Shown: in pieces, positions 1 to 11,853 of the stretch
Numbering within the stretch: position 1 is the stretch's first letter
Layout: each line of letters begins with the position of its first letter
Assembly: GCA_036571765.1 (NCBI GenBank)
Contig: BROE01000007.1
Span: 5,950,684 to 6,014,683 of the forward strand
Length of the DNA: 64,000 bases
From: Plecoglossus altivelis
Lineage: Eukaryota > Chordata > Actinopteri > Osmeriformes > Plecoglossidae
Direction of reading: 5' to 3'
The notes under the pieces: generated by a model
Database searches by the model: none
Told to the model about the DNA's origin: nothing
Seen by the model: only the letters and a program-made list of their open reading frames with translations
Program-made: the position numbers and the translations under genes

Positions 1-539
1 TGATCTATTTATGTTGATTCATTAGGATTCTGCCGATTTCTGCACTTTAGTCCAAAAGTCTGCTGTTGCATGCACTATAACTTACATATGGTTAACTTTT
101 AACTCTCTTATCAAGTGCAAACAAAACATAAATGGATCTCACCGTTGTAACTGAATGTATGTGTTGTAGGGACTGTGATAGCGCATAACATTAATAGGTT
201 GCATGAGGGAATATTTATTAATACACCAGATGACTACAGACAGCCATCATCATGTTAAGTAGACTCACTGCAGAACTAGAAGGCTAATTGTTCCTCCATT
301 TGCACTTTTTCCTTGATTAAGTTCAACTGATTAATCAGCTCAATCAACTGAACTTAATCAAGAAGTAATTTTACTCCACCCAGTTCACAAACACCATTGT
401 AGAAACAACCATATCATTTGGATCTTAAACACATACAAAAAGAGTTAAGTAAATATACCTTCATGTCGATTACTTCAACGTAACAAATACATGGAGTGTG
501 TTTGTGTGTGACTCTTGTTCCCATTAGGTGAGATAGAAA
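1..539. other. 5' flank / 5'UTR of the lipase gene
   Basis: No coding exon is visible here. A short inverted repeat lies at 312-362. A CCATTAG at 521-527 just before the lipase start codon could be a 3' splice site, so the true first exon and promoter may lie further upstream or outside the window. Confidence 0.5.
312..362. repeat. Imperfect inverted repeat with homeodomain-like core
   Basis: Arms 312-325 (CTTGATTAAGTTCA) and 349-362 (TGAACTTAATCAAG) are perfect 14-bp reverse complements. Pairing continues inward with two mismatches to about 23 bp. The loop region carries TGATTAATCA, itself a palindrome resembling a paired homeodomain or HNF1-type half-site. It lies about 180 bp before the lipase start codon. 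Confidence 0.7.
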
Positions 540-688
540 ATGCTGTTGGCTGTGATAAGTGCTGTGCTGCTGACCACTGGTGTGGTCAAGTGTGACACAA
601 CCATCCTGAGGAAGGCCGGTCTGGACCCAGAGGTCAACATGAACATTGTGAGTATGGAGGGACACCCACACAGTACATATACACACAC

Positions 689-744
<56 letters not shown>

Positions 745-2393
745 TTACACTCTTGCCTTTGTCCCATATGTAAGTTCAGTTGAATGAATCAGACAGTCCA
801 CTAGACCGCCAGTGGATGTCTCTGACTCAGAAACCCCCATTCTAGAACCAATCCATCGTTCTAGAGCTGTCACAAGATCAAACCAACCCTAGATTAGAGA
901 GAAGTTACCGTGCAGAGTGCAAATCCACAGGGCCAGTCATCTGAGACCTCAGTGACCCGCAGTAAGAGCTTGATGAATCACATGACTTTCCACCGCTCCA
1001 TGTCTTCTGCTTATGTTGGGCCTCTCTGTACAAGAGGAACAACAATAGGGAAGTCTCCGTTTCTGCCTCAACCCTCACTTCAGACGCAGATTTGATCTCT
1101 GCCTCAATATCATCCTAGACGTTCCAGTTCTTTCCTCCCCCCGCCCCTCGGTTCCTTGTTAGTGTAAAAGGTGAAAATGCCATTTCACTGAACTTGTTGT
1201 GTTTTACCCTCAACCCTCCTCGTGCTCCTGCAGACTTGGGGAGGAGCCCCCCTTTTCCATCCTCCCAGGCAACTGGCAGTGTCCCAGGGCATCGTCCTGA
1301 CTGACAGCCTGGAAAGGCCCTGTCTGTTAACTGTGATTGGCAGATTTCGCCAGCGCGAATGAGCGACCGCCGTCAACGACATGAAGACTTGGGCCATCTT
1401 TCTACAGCGCAGACGCGTTTAACGCCGCTGCATTAGACGCCTTGAACTTGACACTTCCCAACGCTCACCCCATCCTGACACAACTTTGGGGTTTTGATCG
1501 ATCGGTCTTTGAAATGACGGCTTGTGTGGTTCATGCTATCGTTTGTTTGGTTAGAACTTGGTTCACACCTCACGCTGCGGTTTAGATGCTATCACAGCTT
1601 CAAAGGAAGAGAAACCACAACTGGTCACCGCTGATAAGGGGGTCTGCTGTGTTTGTATCCTATCTAGGCTAGACTGAAACGCCTCAAACAGTAACCACCC
1701 TGATTTGATTCAGCAGGGATTAATCATTCATTAATCATTTATTAAACTCTGTTGGAGGGAAAGAGTGAAATGTGAGAGAGGTGGGTGTGATTTCAGCCCT
1801 CCTTGTTGGGAGCTAGGAGGTATAGGGGTTATCCTCAAATGGCCATTGGTCGACTGGAACTAGATGGATGAATTATGCATGGTTGGATTATATTGCAGGG
1901 CTCATCTGAAAGCCTGTATTCAGGATCGCCTTTGCTCTGTCTTTCCCTTTCTCTCTCTTTCTAACCTAATAAAGAATATCTATTATAATTCATTTATAGA
2001 ATACCCAATGTCTATGTCATGTGCAATATATATGTATATATATATATATATATACTATATATATCGGTGATAAGGACGACTGTGCGCCATCGCTGGGAAT
2101 GGGGCATCGTGAGTAATAGCCGAGTGATCGGTGTCGCTCCGGCTGAGAGGTAACGTTGAGTTAAATTATTTCAAACGTCTCAGCTGTTGATGGATTTTTT
2201 GTGGTTTCGGAGTTTCTGATTAGTGCACCATGTATGAATAGGAACCATAAACTCCACAGCATGGCGAAAAGACTATGGACTGGACAAACACACCACCCAC
2301 ACCATGCAACGAAAGTCACCAAACACACTTGGAATTGGTTGCAACCTGAATGCCCTCGTTGGAATGTAATATCTAATGGAGATTGTATATTCA

Positions 2394-2429
<36 letters not shown>

Positions 2430-5389
2430 TGAATATACAATCTCCATTAGATATTACATTCCAACTGGTGTTTATACTAATCCAAGGTAAGGAAACATAA
2501 CTGTGTTCTTATGTCGTGTGTCCTGCTTCCACACAGTAGACACTGACAAAGGGATCTACTGTACTGAACCTACAGGGTTGTGTCTGTGTGATGCTTTGTT
2601 GGTAGGATAAATAAGGTGATATGTCGTCTGTCTCCCCCCCTCACCCCCCCTTCTCCCCAGAGTGAGATTATCCGTTACTGGGGCTACCCTGCGGAGGAGC
2701 ATGACGTGGTGACTGAGGACGGATACATCCTCAGTGTCAACAGGATCCCTCATGGCCTAGTCAACCAGCCAGGTAGGTCAGACCTACTCACACAGCAGAC
2801 CAGCCAGGTAGGTCAGACCTACTCACACAGCAGACCAGCCAGGTAGGTCTGACCTACTCACACAGCAGACCAGCCAGGTAGGTCTGACCTACTCACACAG
2901 CAGACCAGCCAGGTAGGTCAGACCTACTCACACCGTAGACCACCCAGGTAGGTCAGACCTACTCACACAGCAGACCAGACAGGTAGGTCAGACCTACTCA
3001 CACAGCAGACCAGACAGGTAGGTCAGACCTACCCACACAGCAGACCAGCCAGGTAGGTCAGACCTACTCACACAGCAGAGTATCTAGGTTAAACAGACCT
3101 ACTCACACAACAGAGCATCTAGGTTAAACAGACCTACTCACACAGCAGAGCATCTAGGTTAAACAGGCCTACTTATACAGCAGAGCAGTTAGGTAAGCCA
3201 GCTTTCAGCCCCTCACACAGTAGAAAACACTTTTTAAACTGTGTTGAAAGTGATTTCTCTCAGGTACGGCCTTTCATCAGCAGTCCCTAAACAAACTCCT
3301 CTGTCAAGCCCTTCATCTTATTAAGAACAGGAGACACATATTCCCTGTCACACTTGTTATTTGAGTGGAGGTGAAGGACAGCGTGTGTGTGTGCGCATGT
3401 GTATAAGTGTGTGTGTGCGCGTACGTGCGTGTGTATGTGTGTTCAGTAGCAGATGTTTCTCTGCTTCCCGTCGTCTCCACAGCATGAATTACTAACTGGA
3501 TGTATTCTGTTGGACTCTGGACGACCCTATCTGCTCATTCAGAATGCAAATAGATTCAGTTAATTACAGTAATATTGGCATTGGGCTGTCATTAGAAGGG
3601 CTTCATCTGGCCAGTGTGAGGGTCTACTTTGAACACTCTTGCTCACATTCACACATAGACACGTGGACAAACATACACACACACACTTCTGGGTGGCTTG
3701 CTCCAAGACCCTGTCTAGGGAGTAATTGTAGCTTCACATTTTTTGTCATTCCTAGGGCTAGCCTCAGCTTTGTGTACTGTAATCCATACTTATATTTTAT
3801 TAAGAAGTCTGGATCTAACTGTCACTAGTGTCTCTGGACGCCCCAGCGCAGCTCTGCGTGTGTCTGATTCGGGAGCCTGATTGGCTGGAGATCCGTCACT
3901 TCCTGGTGTCCCACTTCCTCTGGTCACAGGGGAGACGTCAGTTCGGCAGTACAGACACGGATCAAACTGAAAAATTAAAACGGTTCCCTCACAGATGTAT
4001 TTGTTGACATAAAATCAAAAGTGTCATCCGAAAATAGAAACGGCAGATACATTTCCATCCTTAGATACTGGATAAACTAGTACTCTGTACTGGATAAAGA
4101 TCGCAGCCAGCATCATAGAGTCTACGAAAAACCTGTTTGGACTTCACTTCCCATGAGCACCTACTGTGTGTAGTTGTGTAACATCTGTCTCCTGGGACTA
4201 ACCAGTAGTTATATAAATGCTCTCCAGCTGCTGTCTCCCTATTGGGCGATGTCTCAGCAGGCTGGGGGCTCGTCTCGTTGTAGGCGGGGCTTAAGCGAGG
4301 GGAAGGGGGGGTGTACAATAATGGATGGTATGAGCGGCGCTGTGATCTCAGCCCACTGCTGAATGTGAACAGACCAGTTCGCACCCTAACACTTACTGGT
4401 TGCTCTGGTTGCAGCTGCTCTACCCAGACCCTACCGGTAGAGCCCAGAGCCCAGGGTGCAGACCGTACCAACAGAGCATAGATGGACGCGGTAACGAAAG
4501 GCTTTTCAATAGACTGGCTTGAGGCGCCACCTGGTGTCCAAACATGGTACCTCAGGATGGGTCCATATCAGGTTACGCACTAGGGCAGGAGACCGTAGAA
4601 TAGCTCCTGGATAAACAAGATCAGTTTGTTGTGCGTTTCAGACACAGTATTCCCCTTCTCTCTCCCCTTCCTCCTCTCCCCTAATTCCGACCTCTCCCCT
4701 AATCCCTCCTCTCCTCCCACCTCCCTCCTCTCCTTCAATCCCCCTCCTCTGCCCCACAGACAGCGGATCCCCTAAACCTGTGGCGTTCCTCCAGCATGGT
4801 CTCCTGGCTGCAGGCAGCAACTGGATCACCAACCTGCCCAACACCAGCCTGGGCTACCTATTAGCAGACGCTGGCTATGATGTCTGGCTGGGCAACAGCC
4901 GGGGAAACACCTGGTCTCGCAGACACGTCAGTCTCAGCCCCTCCCAGAATGAGTTCTGGGAGTTCAGGTAACGTCCGCTGTATGGACCACAACCACAGTT
5001 AGATACAGTTCTGACCACAGCTACAGTTATGGACCGTAGAGCACTGTGGACGTCTGGTCGAAAGTGTTGCTGGTTCAAACAGGACATTCCATTCATGCTA
5101 ATGTGATTGATTGTCTTTGTTAATACCTAAGCTCTCCTAGGTGCTGAACTCTTTCTCCGTTCCCTTCTTTCCATCCCAACGTCTCACTTCCTCATTTGTC
5201 CAGTTATGATGAGATGGCCAAGAAGGATCTTCCCGCTGTGGTCAACCACATCCTGAAGACCACAGGCCAGGAACAGATCTTCTACGTGGGCCACTCCCAG
5301 GGGACCACTATAGGTGTGAAACCTGCACATGGACTAGCATGCAGAGTCACTGGGGGCCACTCCACCAACCAATAACCTTCTTATCCTCT

Positions 5390-5461
<72 letters not shown>

Positions 5462-5868
5462 TCTCTCTCTATCTATCTCTCTGTGCAGCCTTTATAGCCT
5501 TCTCCAGCATGCCAGAGCTGGCCAGTAAGATAAAGATGTTTTTTGGACTGGCTCCCGTGGCAACAGTAGCCTTCACCAAGAGCCCCATGACCAAACTCTC
5601 ACTGATACCAGACTTCCTCATCTGGGTGAGATAACATCACGTGTCTGATCCTATTGGCCAGGCGATGGTTGACTGCTGCCATTACTGCACTTATGCTCAT
5701 GGGACAGAGTAACAGAGTAGAACTCAATAGAACACTAAACATGCTACTGCAGAATATAATTGAACATGCTACAATAGAATAGAATAGAAGACCACAGAAG
5801 TAGAGAACTGCAGAAAGAGAGCTATAGAAAAAGTGTCAGAGCTAATGGGTGTTTTATTGATTGTAAGA

Positions 5869-5902
<34 letters not shown>

Positions 5903-6843
5903 AGGACCTGTTTGGTAAGAAGGACTTCTTCCCTCAGAGTAAGCTGATTAAGTGGTTTGCTGAGGAGTTCTGCAGCAAGGAGCCCCTCAGTGAGCTGTGT
6001 GGAAACCTGTTCTTTGTCCTCTGCGGCTTCGATGAGAAGAACCTCAACATGGTGGGTCCTCTGCTCTTCAGGAGCTTCAGCGACCGTCCAGAGGGGCGAG
6101 GGAGGTTATACTGACAAGCCGCTCACTGTCTCTCTCCCTCTCTCTCCTTCAGTCACGGACTCCAGTCTACACTACCCACTGTCCTGCTGGAACATCTGTC
6201 CAGAACATGGTTCACTGGTCTCAGGTACACACACACATGGCATGTATACACAGAAGCACACAGGCTTCCCACTATTCAGTCAGCATACGCTGCTGTAATG
6301 TAACTTGGTGTTCTGAGTCCTGTACCGTGTGCTATCAGGCGATCCACGGAGGCAAGCTGATGGCTTACGACTATGGGAGAGCAGGCAACATGGCTCACTA
6401 TAACCAGGTAAGCCCCACTACATCTCTAGCATGGAACACACACACCCCGTGGACTACAAACACCCTGTAGAACACACCCCCTGTGGAACACACACACCAG
6501 TGGAACACGCCCACACTCCATCACACATAACATCATCGGGGCCAACATTTCGTAATCAGACTGCATCATTCCTATCTCTCTTCATCTCCCCTTCCTCCCC
6601 ATCCTCCAGTCCACGCCCCCACTGTACAGGGTGCAGGACATGCAGGTCCCTACAGCCCTCTGGTCCGGGGGCCACGACACGCTGGCGGACCCCAAGGACG
6701 TGGCGGTGCTCCTGACTCAGGTTCCCAACTTGGTGTTCCACCAGCACATCGAGGCCTGGGAGCACCTGGACTTTATCTGGGGCCTGGACGCTCCGCAGCT
6801 CATGTACCAGCAGATGATCAAGCTGATGGAGCAGCACCGCTGA
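540..6843 (+). CDS. lipf: Acid/gastric-type lipase (AB-hydrolase lipase family)
   Basis: Secreted or lysosomal acid lipase that hydrolyses triacylglycerol or cholesteryl esters. Nine exons join cleanly: 540-647, 2661-2772, 4760-4967, 5204-5313, 5489-5625, 5905-6051, 6153-6224, 6339-6407, 6610-6843. They give 398 aa, the usual family length. Residues 1-18 form a signal peptide. QHGL (85-88) supplies the oxyanion hole. GHSQG holds the nucleophile Ser174. Asp344 (GGHDTLADP) and His373 (WEHLDF) complete the triad with the family's 29-residue D-H spacing. Cys248/Cys257 match the cap-domain disulfide. NIS (N35) and NTS (N101) are glycosylation sequons. All junctions are GT-AG. The symbol rests on synteny: the human LIPF cluster adjoins ANKRD22-STAMBPL1-ACTA2, while LIPA lies beyond FAS. 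The sequence alone is also close to LIPA, so lipa remains possible. Confidence 0.9.
692..741. repeat. (AC)n microsatellite
   Basis: About 25 AC units in lipase intron 1, shortly after the exon 1 donor. Confidence 0.95.
2026..2064. repeat. (TA)n tract
   Basis: Interrupted TA dinucleotide run in lipase intron 1. Confidence 0.9.
2358..2465. repeat. 108-bp perfect palindrome with (TA)n centre
   Basis: The arm starting at 2358 (GTTGGAATGTAATATCTAAT...) and the segment ending at 2465 are exact reverse complements over the whole length, meeting in a (TA)n core centred at 2411/2412. There is no spacer. The arm sequence outside the core is unique, not simple repeat. The single strand would form a 54-bp hairpin inside lipase intron 1. 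No transposase and no clear target-site duplication were seen. Confidence 0.95.
2764..3205. repeat. 35-bp minisatellite that includes the exon 2 splice donor
   Basis: About 12 units of 35 bp. GTAGGT recurs at 2773 (the real donor), 2808, 2843, 2878, 2913, 2948, 2983, 3018 and 3053, always 35 bp apart and preceded by a CAG-like exon end. Units after 3070 diverge (TCTAGGTTAAACAG). Each early unit contains a small palindrome, GTAGGTC-N-GACCTAC. The first unit overlaps the last codons of lipase exon 2. Confidence 0.93.
3381..3442. repeat. Degenerate (TG)n with CpG-containing alternations
   Basis: Alternating purine-pyrimidine run (TG, CG, TA steps) in lipase intron 2. Confidence 0.8.
5394..5482. 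repeat. (CT)n tract serving as polypyrimidine tract
   Basis: Nearly pure CT run ending a few bases before the lipase exon 5 acceptor at 5488/5489. Confidence 0.95.
5872..5899. repeat. (TG)n directly before the lipase exon 6 acceptor
   Basis: About 14 GT units followed by TTACAG and the exon at 5905. The usual pyrimidine tract is replaced by TG repeat. Confidence 0.95.
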
Positions 6844-7508
6844 GGGGGTGGAGGGGGTGCGTCTGGGTGTTCATGGGGGAGGATAGCAAGGTAACACACG
6901 GGAAGTGCCTTTCTCTCTTGGCAGCCTGTTTCTAAGGAAGAACCACTTCAACAACTGATGTCTTTGTCTTTGTAAATCATTTCGCTTTTAACAACTCTGA
7001 ATGTATTTCATCTTTTGACTATAAACACTTATTTGTAACAAGATTTGTTTGATTGTAACTTGATGGAAAGAGCGATGGATGAATGGGTAGATGTACTGGG
7101 CTGGAAGACCGTCTGAGAAACTCTAGTGAATCATTCAACACATCAGTGCAGTCAAGTCAGCCTGAGTCTTAGAGAAGCAGCAGGTGACCTTCTAGTTTGT
7201 TTTAACAATGTGCACTTTCCAAACTGCTGTGTTGTGTGTTTCAATGGCTCAATGAAAAAAATAAGAAAATCTTGCTTTTGTGTGTGTGTGTGTGTGTGTG
7301 TGGGAGGGGGGGAGGTAGCATCTGTGGCCTAACATTCAACTTATTATATGTACTCGAAAATGTAATTTCTATGTTGTTTCTTTACATTTTGTCACACTAC
7401 CACAGCTACTTTCGGTTTACAGCTACCATATATTGGGTAGGGAAATTTGAGTTGAATTGCTACTGGTGGTGTTTTAAATGTGCACAAGCTGCTTGGGGAT
7501 AACCGCTA

Positions 7509-7514
7509 AATAAA
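7509..7514 (+). terminator. Candidate polyadenylation signal of the lipase gene
   Basis: AATAAA, 666 bp after the stop codon and the best hexamer in the 3' flank. The variant TATAAA near 7020 is a weaker alternative. No transcript evidence is available. Confidence 0.55.
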
Positions 7515-7565
7515 CATTGATGACTCATTACAGAGACTCACTTATTCAAAACATTGTTTTCCTGA

Positions 7566-7571
7566 TTTATT
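7566..7571 (-). terminator. Candidate polyadenylation signal of ankrd22
   Basis: TTTATT on the plus strand reads AATAAA on the minus strand, 125 bp beyond the ankrd22 stop codon. Confidence 0.6.
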
Positions 7572-7695
7572 TAAACACCATGTCATTCCTTTCAACCGTT
7601 ACAGTTATTTACAAAAAATAAAATCTGAAAGCACCCGTGTAAATATATTCCAACCGAGCAGTCCCACCCCACTTGTCTTCAATCCAAGGTGGCCG

Positions 7696-9416
7696 TCAGT
7701 GGGATTTCTTCAACATGGCAATTATCTGCTTAAAGCCCAACCTTCTGGCAATATCAAGAGGAGTTTCCTCGTTCTGGTGGAATAGAAACATCATACGTTT
7801 TATCCAAATACAGTAGACACACCGTGGCTTCACCACAAGAACTGTCATAGCGAGAGCAACAAACGAGAAGTCACACGTCCCATAACAGAGAAAGCGGACA
7901 TTCCCGACCTAGTCAGCTCGAGACAAACTAGGAACTAAAAAGGTTAGCCATTATGATCTCCAAATGAAACCTGGGCAGGTATAGCAGTTGTGCAGGTGAC
8001 TGCAGTCCTACTCACATGGTTCTGAATGGACACGTCAGCGTTCTTCTCCAGGAGCAGAGGAACAAGGCGGTGACTCTTCCTCTGGCAGACGTAGTGCAGA
8101 GCTGTGTTACCTTTCTGAAACACACACAGACACACAGACACACAGACACACAGACACACAGACACACAGACACACAGACACACAGACACACAGACACACA
8201 GACACACAGAGTAAATGGATAATTGGATGATTACTCTGTTAGATTTGTACATCTGGTCAAGGTAAATTACTGAAATCGTCCTTCTACTACAGAACATCTC
8301 TTTCGTAGAATGGCTACGAGCACTGGACTGAACCCAGCAGCTCTCAGATCATTATCGTAGAGGCCTGATCCATGTGGAGCACTCTCAGAGATTCTAGTGA
8401 AGGGCAAGGTCACAATGCAGTACTCACATTATCCACAGCATCTACCTCCACCGCACTGCTGAGTATCTGGCTCATCAGGTTGACGTTCTTCCTCTGTTTC
8501 TGAACCTGTTGACACACGGAAAGTTCCAGACATACCTCAAACTGCACATTGTAACATTCATACGAGGCAGGAAATTTGCTGGCTCAGACCGAACAAATAC
8601 CTCTTCACGAACGTTGAAAGATTTACATTGAACAATCAGGAAGTTGTCACAGCGTGAGGTTCCAATCAGAAAGTCTTACACGTATAAGGCATCCAATCAC
8701 AGAGTCATACCAGTATGAGGTATCCCATCAGTAGGATGGGCATTAGAATGGCAATCATCAGGTAGTCAAGGAGCGAGAAGGTCCTTTTGGCAGCATAGTG
8801 GAGACATGTTCTGTTTTTCTAGAGGGAGAGGGGGGAGAGAGAGAAGAAAAGAGAGAGAAAGAGACATTAAAGAAACAGTCAAGAAAATGTGGAGAGACAA
8901 AAACAAAGAAGAAAGGAAATGAGAGAGGGAGTCAAAAAAGGGAATGTGAGAGAAATGGTGATCAATAGAGGATAGAGAGACTCCATAGATCCTAGTCATC
9001 CATTCCAACCTCAGGTCTCCTCTTAGACAAACAAGGACGTGTGGCGGCATGATAGTCGGCGTCACTCAAATAACACACAACTTCTTTCATTCCCTACAGC
9101 ATTACACAACAGCGTTGCACAATGCTGTCATTCCCAAAGCCTGGTCCCTGTTTCCTTTACTCAACACTAACACCTCACCTTGTGTCCTGGCCAGCTCCTC
9201 TCAGGAGAACAAACAGAACCGTACCTTGTTCCTCAATGAAACGTCTGCGTTGTGGTCCAACAGGTACTTGACCACCCTGGTGTTGCCACGGCGACAGGCG
9301 GCAATGATGGCCGTGTCTCCGTAGTGACTGTCTTGAGCGTTGAGGTTCTTTTTGTCTTCGCTGAGGAGAAGGTAGACCCGGTGAAGATCATCCTCGTAGG
9401 CGGCCTGGCAGATGGG

Positions 9417-9487
<71 letters not shown>

Positions 9488-10601
9488 GGGGGAATATAAA
9501 CAGAAGGATGTTGAGCATTTTCATTGATATCATTACGTCCAAGTTCACAAGAAATCAAAAAAAATCATGTTAACATCTGCCGGACATGCATAAAACATTA
9601 TACAGGCATCTTTTAAAATTCTATTTACAGAACATCCCACACATCAGGGCTGTTTCTCCTACTACTGAAACTCCACACAGCCGGCTCCTGAGAAACACTG
9701 CCTGCAAGGAACGTTCACATGAAAGAGCTGCCTGTTCCAAGAGCTCTATACCGCGCCAAGAGAACATGTCTTGATGCTGAGGAATGCAAGATTGGCTGAA
9801 AGTCCAGGGCAGTCTTCACCTTCTCCACCTCCTCTACCTAAACATGTCTGTTCATTCTGTCACAGTTTGTCCACCGATTGTTTGTCGGCCTGTAATCGTT
9901 CTTCTTCTGAATGAACAAAGATTGTTTTATGAGCTGTCATGAATGGACAGTCTACATGACTATAAGGAGCATATGGGTAACTAAAAGGCGAGTTCACCTG
10001 GTTCCCCAGGTCCTCCAGCCAGACATCATGCGATAAGAGAACAGGTCGTTCCAGTCAGCTAGTTTACACACTAGACTAACCAGGTAACACCCATCCATGG
10101 TGTAGCTTAACTCAATATACATACCTTTCACTACACAAAGCCTTAAATACACCAATAAGGGTTTTGACACACGACTACCTAGCATGGGTGAACAACTGAG
10201 GCACATTAGGACAATAAACAAATAGAAAGAAAAGTCTTAACTTTGTATTTTACAGGTTGGATTTACTATTGTCAACTGCCATCAAACTATTGTCGCGGCA
10301 TTTTCATGTAAAACAAACGACAGGGTTGTTTGTCAATGATGCGATACATTGTATTGGCAAAACTAACGTCTTAATGTTTGTAGTACTATCAGAACTGGAT
10401 TGTTGGATAGACTAGCGCGGACCGGTTTAAGGCACGGGATGCTAACGTTTCAAATACCACGTTTATTTAGGTAAACGCTGAGATAAGTATAATCCAACTG
10501 TTGTCGTAACTCTAACCTGGATAACCCGAAATATTGTTGAGAGATTTTAAAGTCTTCTACTGAATGAGTAGGTTGCCTACCTCCGAATACACGATCCCCA
10601 T
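7696..10601 (-). CDS. ankrd22: Ankyrin repeat domain-containing protein 22
   Basis: Small ankyrin-repeat membrane protein; its cellular role is only partly known in vertebrates. Six exons on the minus strand in reading order: 10601-10581, 9416-9225, 8818-8711, 8505-8428, 8114-8016, 7773-7696. They give 191 aa, exactly the human length. All junctions fall between codons and follow GT-AG. Exon 1 encodes only MGIVYSE. Ankyrin motifs are visible as GDTAIIAACRRGN, RTCLHYAAKR and NTALHYVCQRK. A hydrophobic segment (LMIAILMPILLMGYLIL) interrupts the repeats, as in the human protein. The start is fixed by the conserved seven-residue first exon. The gene is convergent with the lipase. The exon 2 and exon 5 acceptors abut microsatellites. 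Confidence 0.97.
8121..8210. repeat. (CACACAGA)n tandem repeat at an ankrd22 acceptor
   Basis: About 11 copies of an 8-bp unit. On the ankrd22 sense strand it reads TG/TC-rich and runs into TTTCAG before exon 5 (ends at 8114). Confidence 0.95.
9421..9485. repeat. (TG)n microsatellite; (CA)n on the ankrd22 sense strand
   Basis: About 32 units. In the ankrd22 sense direction it is (CA)n followed by CTAG and exon 2 (ends at 9416), so this acceptor has almost no pyrimidine tract. Confidence 0.97.
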
Positions 10602-11640
10602 GTCGCCACTTCTTCAATGACGTAGGCTCTCCCGAGAAAGGACACTATAGGTGTGTTCAGAACAATCTGGGACACCTTTCTCGAATTTAGTAAATTAAAC
10701 TTGTTTTAGGGACAGCACGCCAGGCACAATAGCAAAGTATCGCTTCTTCTATGTGGTTCAAAGCTGATCCGCGCTTTAGCAATAACAGCGTTTTTTATTC
10801 GAGGTTTAGCGTGTGTTGAAAGACGCGACTTTCAGTGGTGAGTCAACAATGTGATGCTGTATAGCGTAATTGTTGTGACACAACTATCCTAGACGCCTAT
10901 GGAGTAGGGCTACCTAATTACGGGAGTTGTTATTCATCGTTCGACTTCTCTGTTTGGATGGGATGAGTGGTTAAATTTAACCGGAGTCATTTACGAGTGC
11001 GACTAATCCGTGTGTGTTTGTAGGAAGGGGAGGAGAGGGTCACTTAGAGCATTTATATCCATTATGCAAATGAACAATATAAGATCGCAAAAGCCAGGTT
11101 ATATACGGTTGAATGATTGGAGATATGATCGACCCAAGGTTACCCAAGTTGTTCCAAATGCTGCTGTCCCATTAAACTGAATTCAGCATGTTAAATTCAG
11201 ATTTACGATTTATTTACGCCATCTAGCGAACAAGTAGCGTAATTTATGCAGTAATTTTCTCGCTAAATCCACCACTTTTGTCGGGTTTAGCAGCCATTCA
11301 ATGTAGGCTAATTGAAGGCTAGAATAGCAATAAATTCGTCTTTGCCCCCTATTAATAGAGTTTGTGATTTTGAAATTCATCTCCACAGACCCGGTTTTGA
11401 GATTATTGTCCATGCGCCCTATACTCAGCGCTCGGTTTTATGTAGCCTACAATGACGCTGCGCGGCCACCTATTTTATAAGGCCATATATATATATTGCT
11501 TTTAGGTGCAGCTGTACGCCATTATAAGTCATTTTCAAATGCATTATACAGTGTCACAAAGAACTACCGCATGTGTCAGTGTCGTGTGGCATGCGTTTCT
11601 TTGTCCTGTAGTGCGCTGGATGTGTGAAGTGTTGTCATCT
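10602..11640. other. Upstream region of ankrd22; no gene seen
   Basis: Between divergent ankrd22 (-) and stambpl1 (+). No coding exon found. TTTTATAAGG and CCATATATAT occur near 11475-11495. Either promoter could lie here, but the transcription starts cannot be fixed. Confidence 0.4.
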
Positions 11641-11853
11641 CCGCCCCCTTCCAATGACACATCCCTTCATGGGTCCACCGCTGCTGCTGACATTGTACAG
11701 TACATCGCCGATGCCGCAGCCGAGCCGCGCACGCTGACCTCACATTGAGCTTAGGATAACAATCTGACTCGCTTTACAGCGCATCGGATTTGGGCCACAG
11801 CATTCAGCCATTTTTATCACATTTTGGAACTTCATATCATTTCATTTCTAAAG
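11641..11853 (+). promoter_or_regulatory. Probable promoter / non-coding first exon of stambpl1
   Basis: A CCGCCCCC GC box at 11641-11648 and a CpG-containing stretch precede a segment ending in AAAG|GTAGGC at 11853/11854, a good splice donor. The next usable acceptor is CTGCAG at 14533, just before the coding ATG. Inferred from sequence only. Confidence 0.4.
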
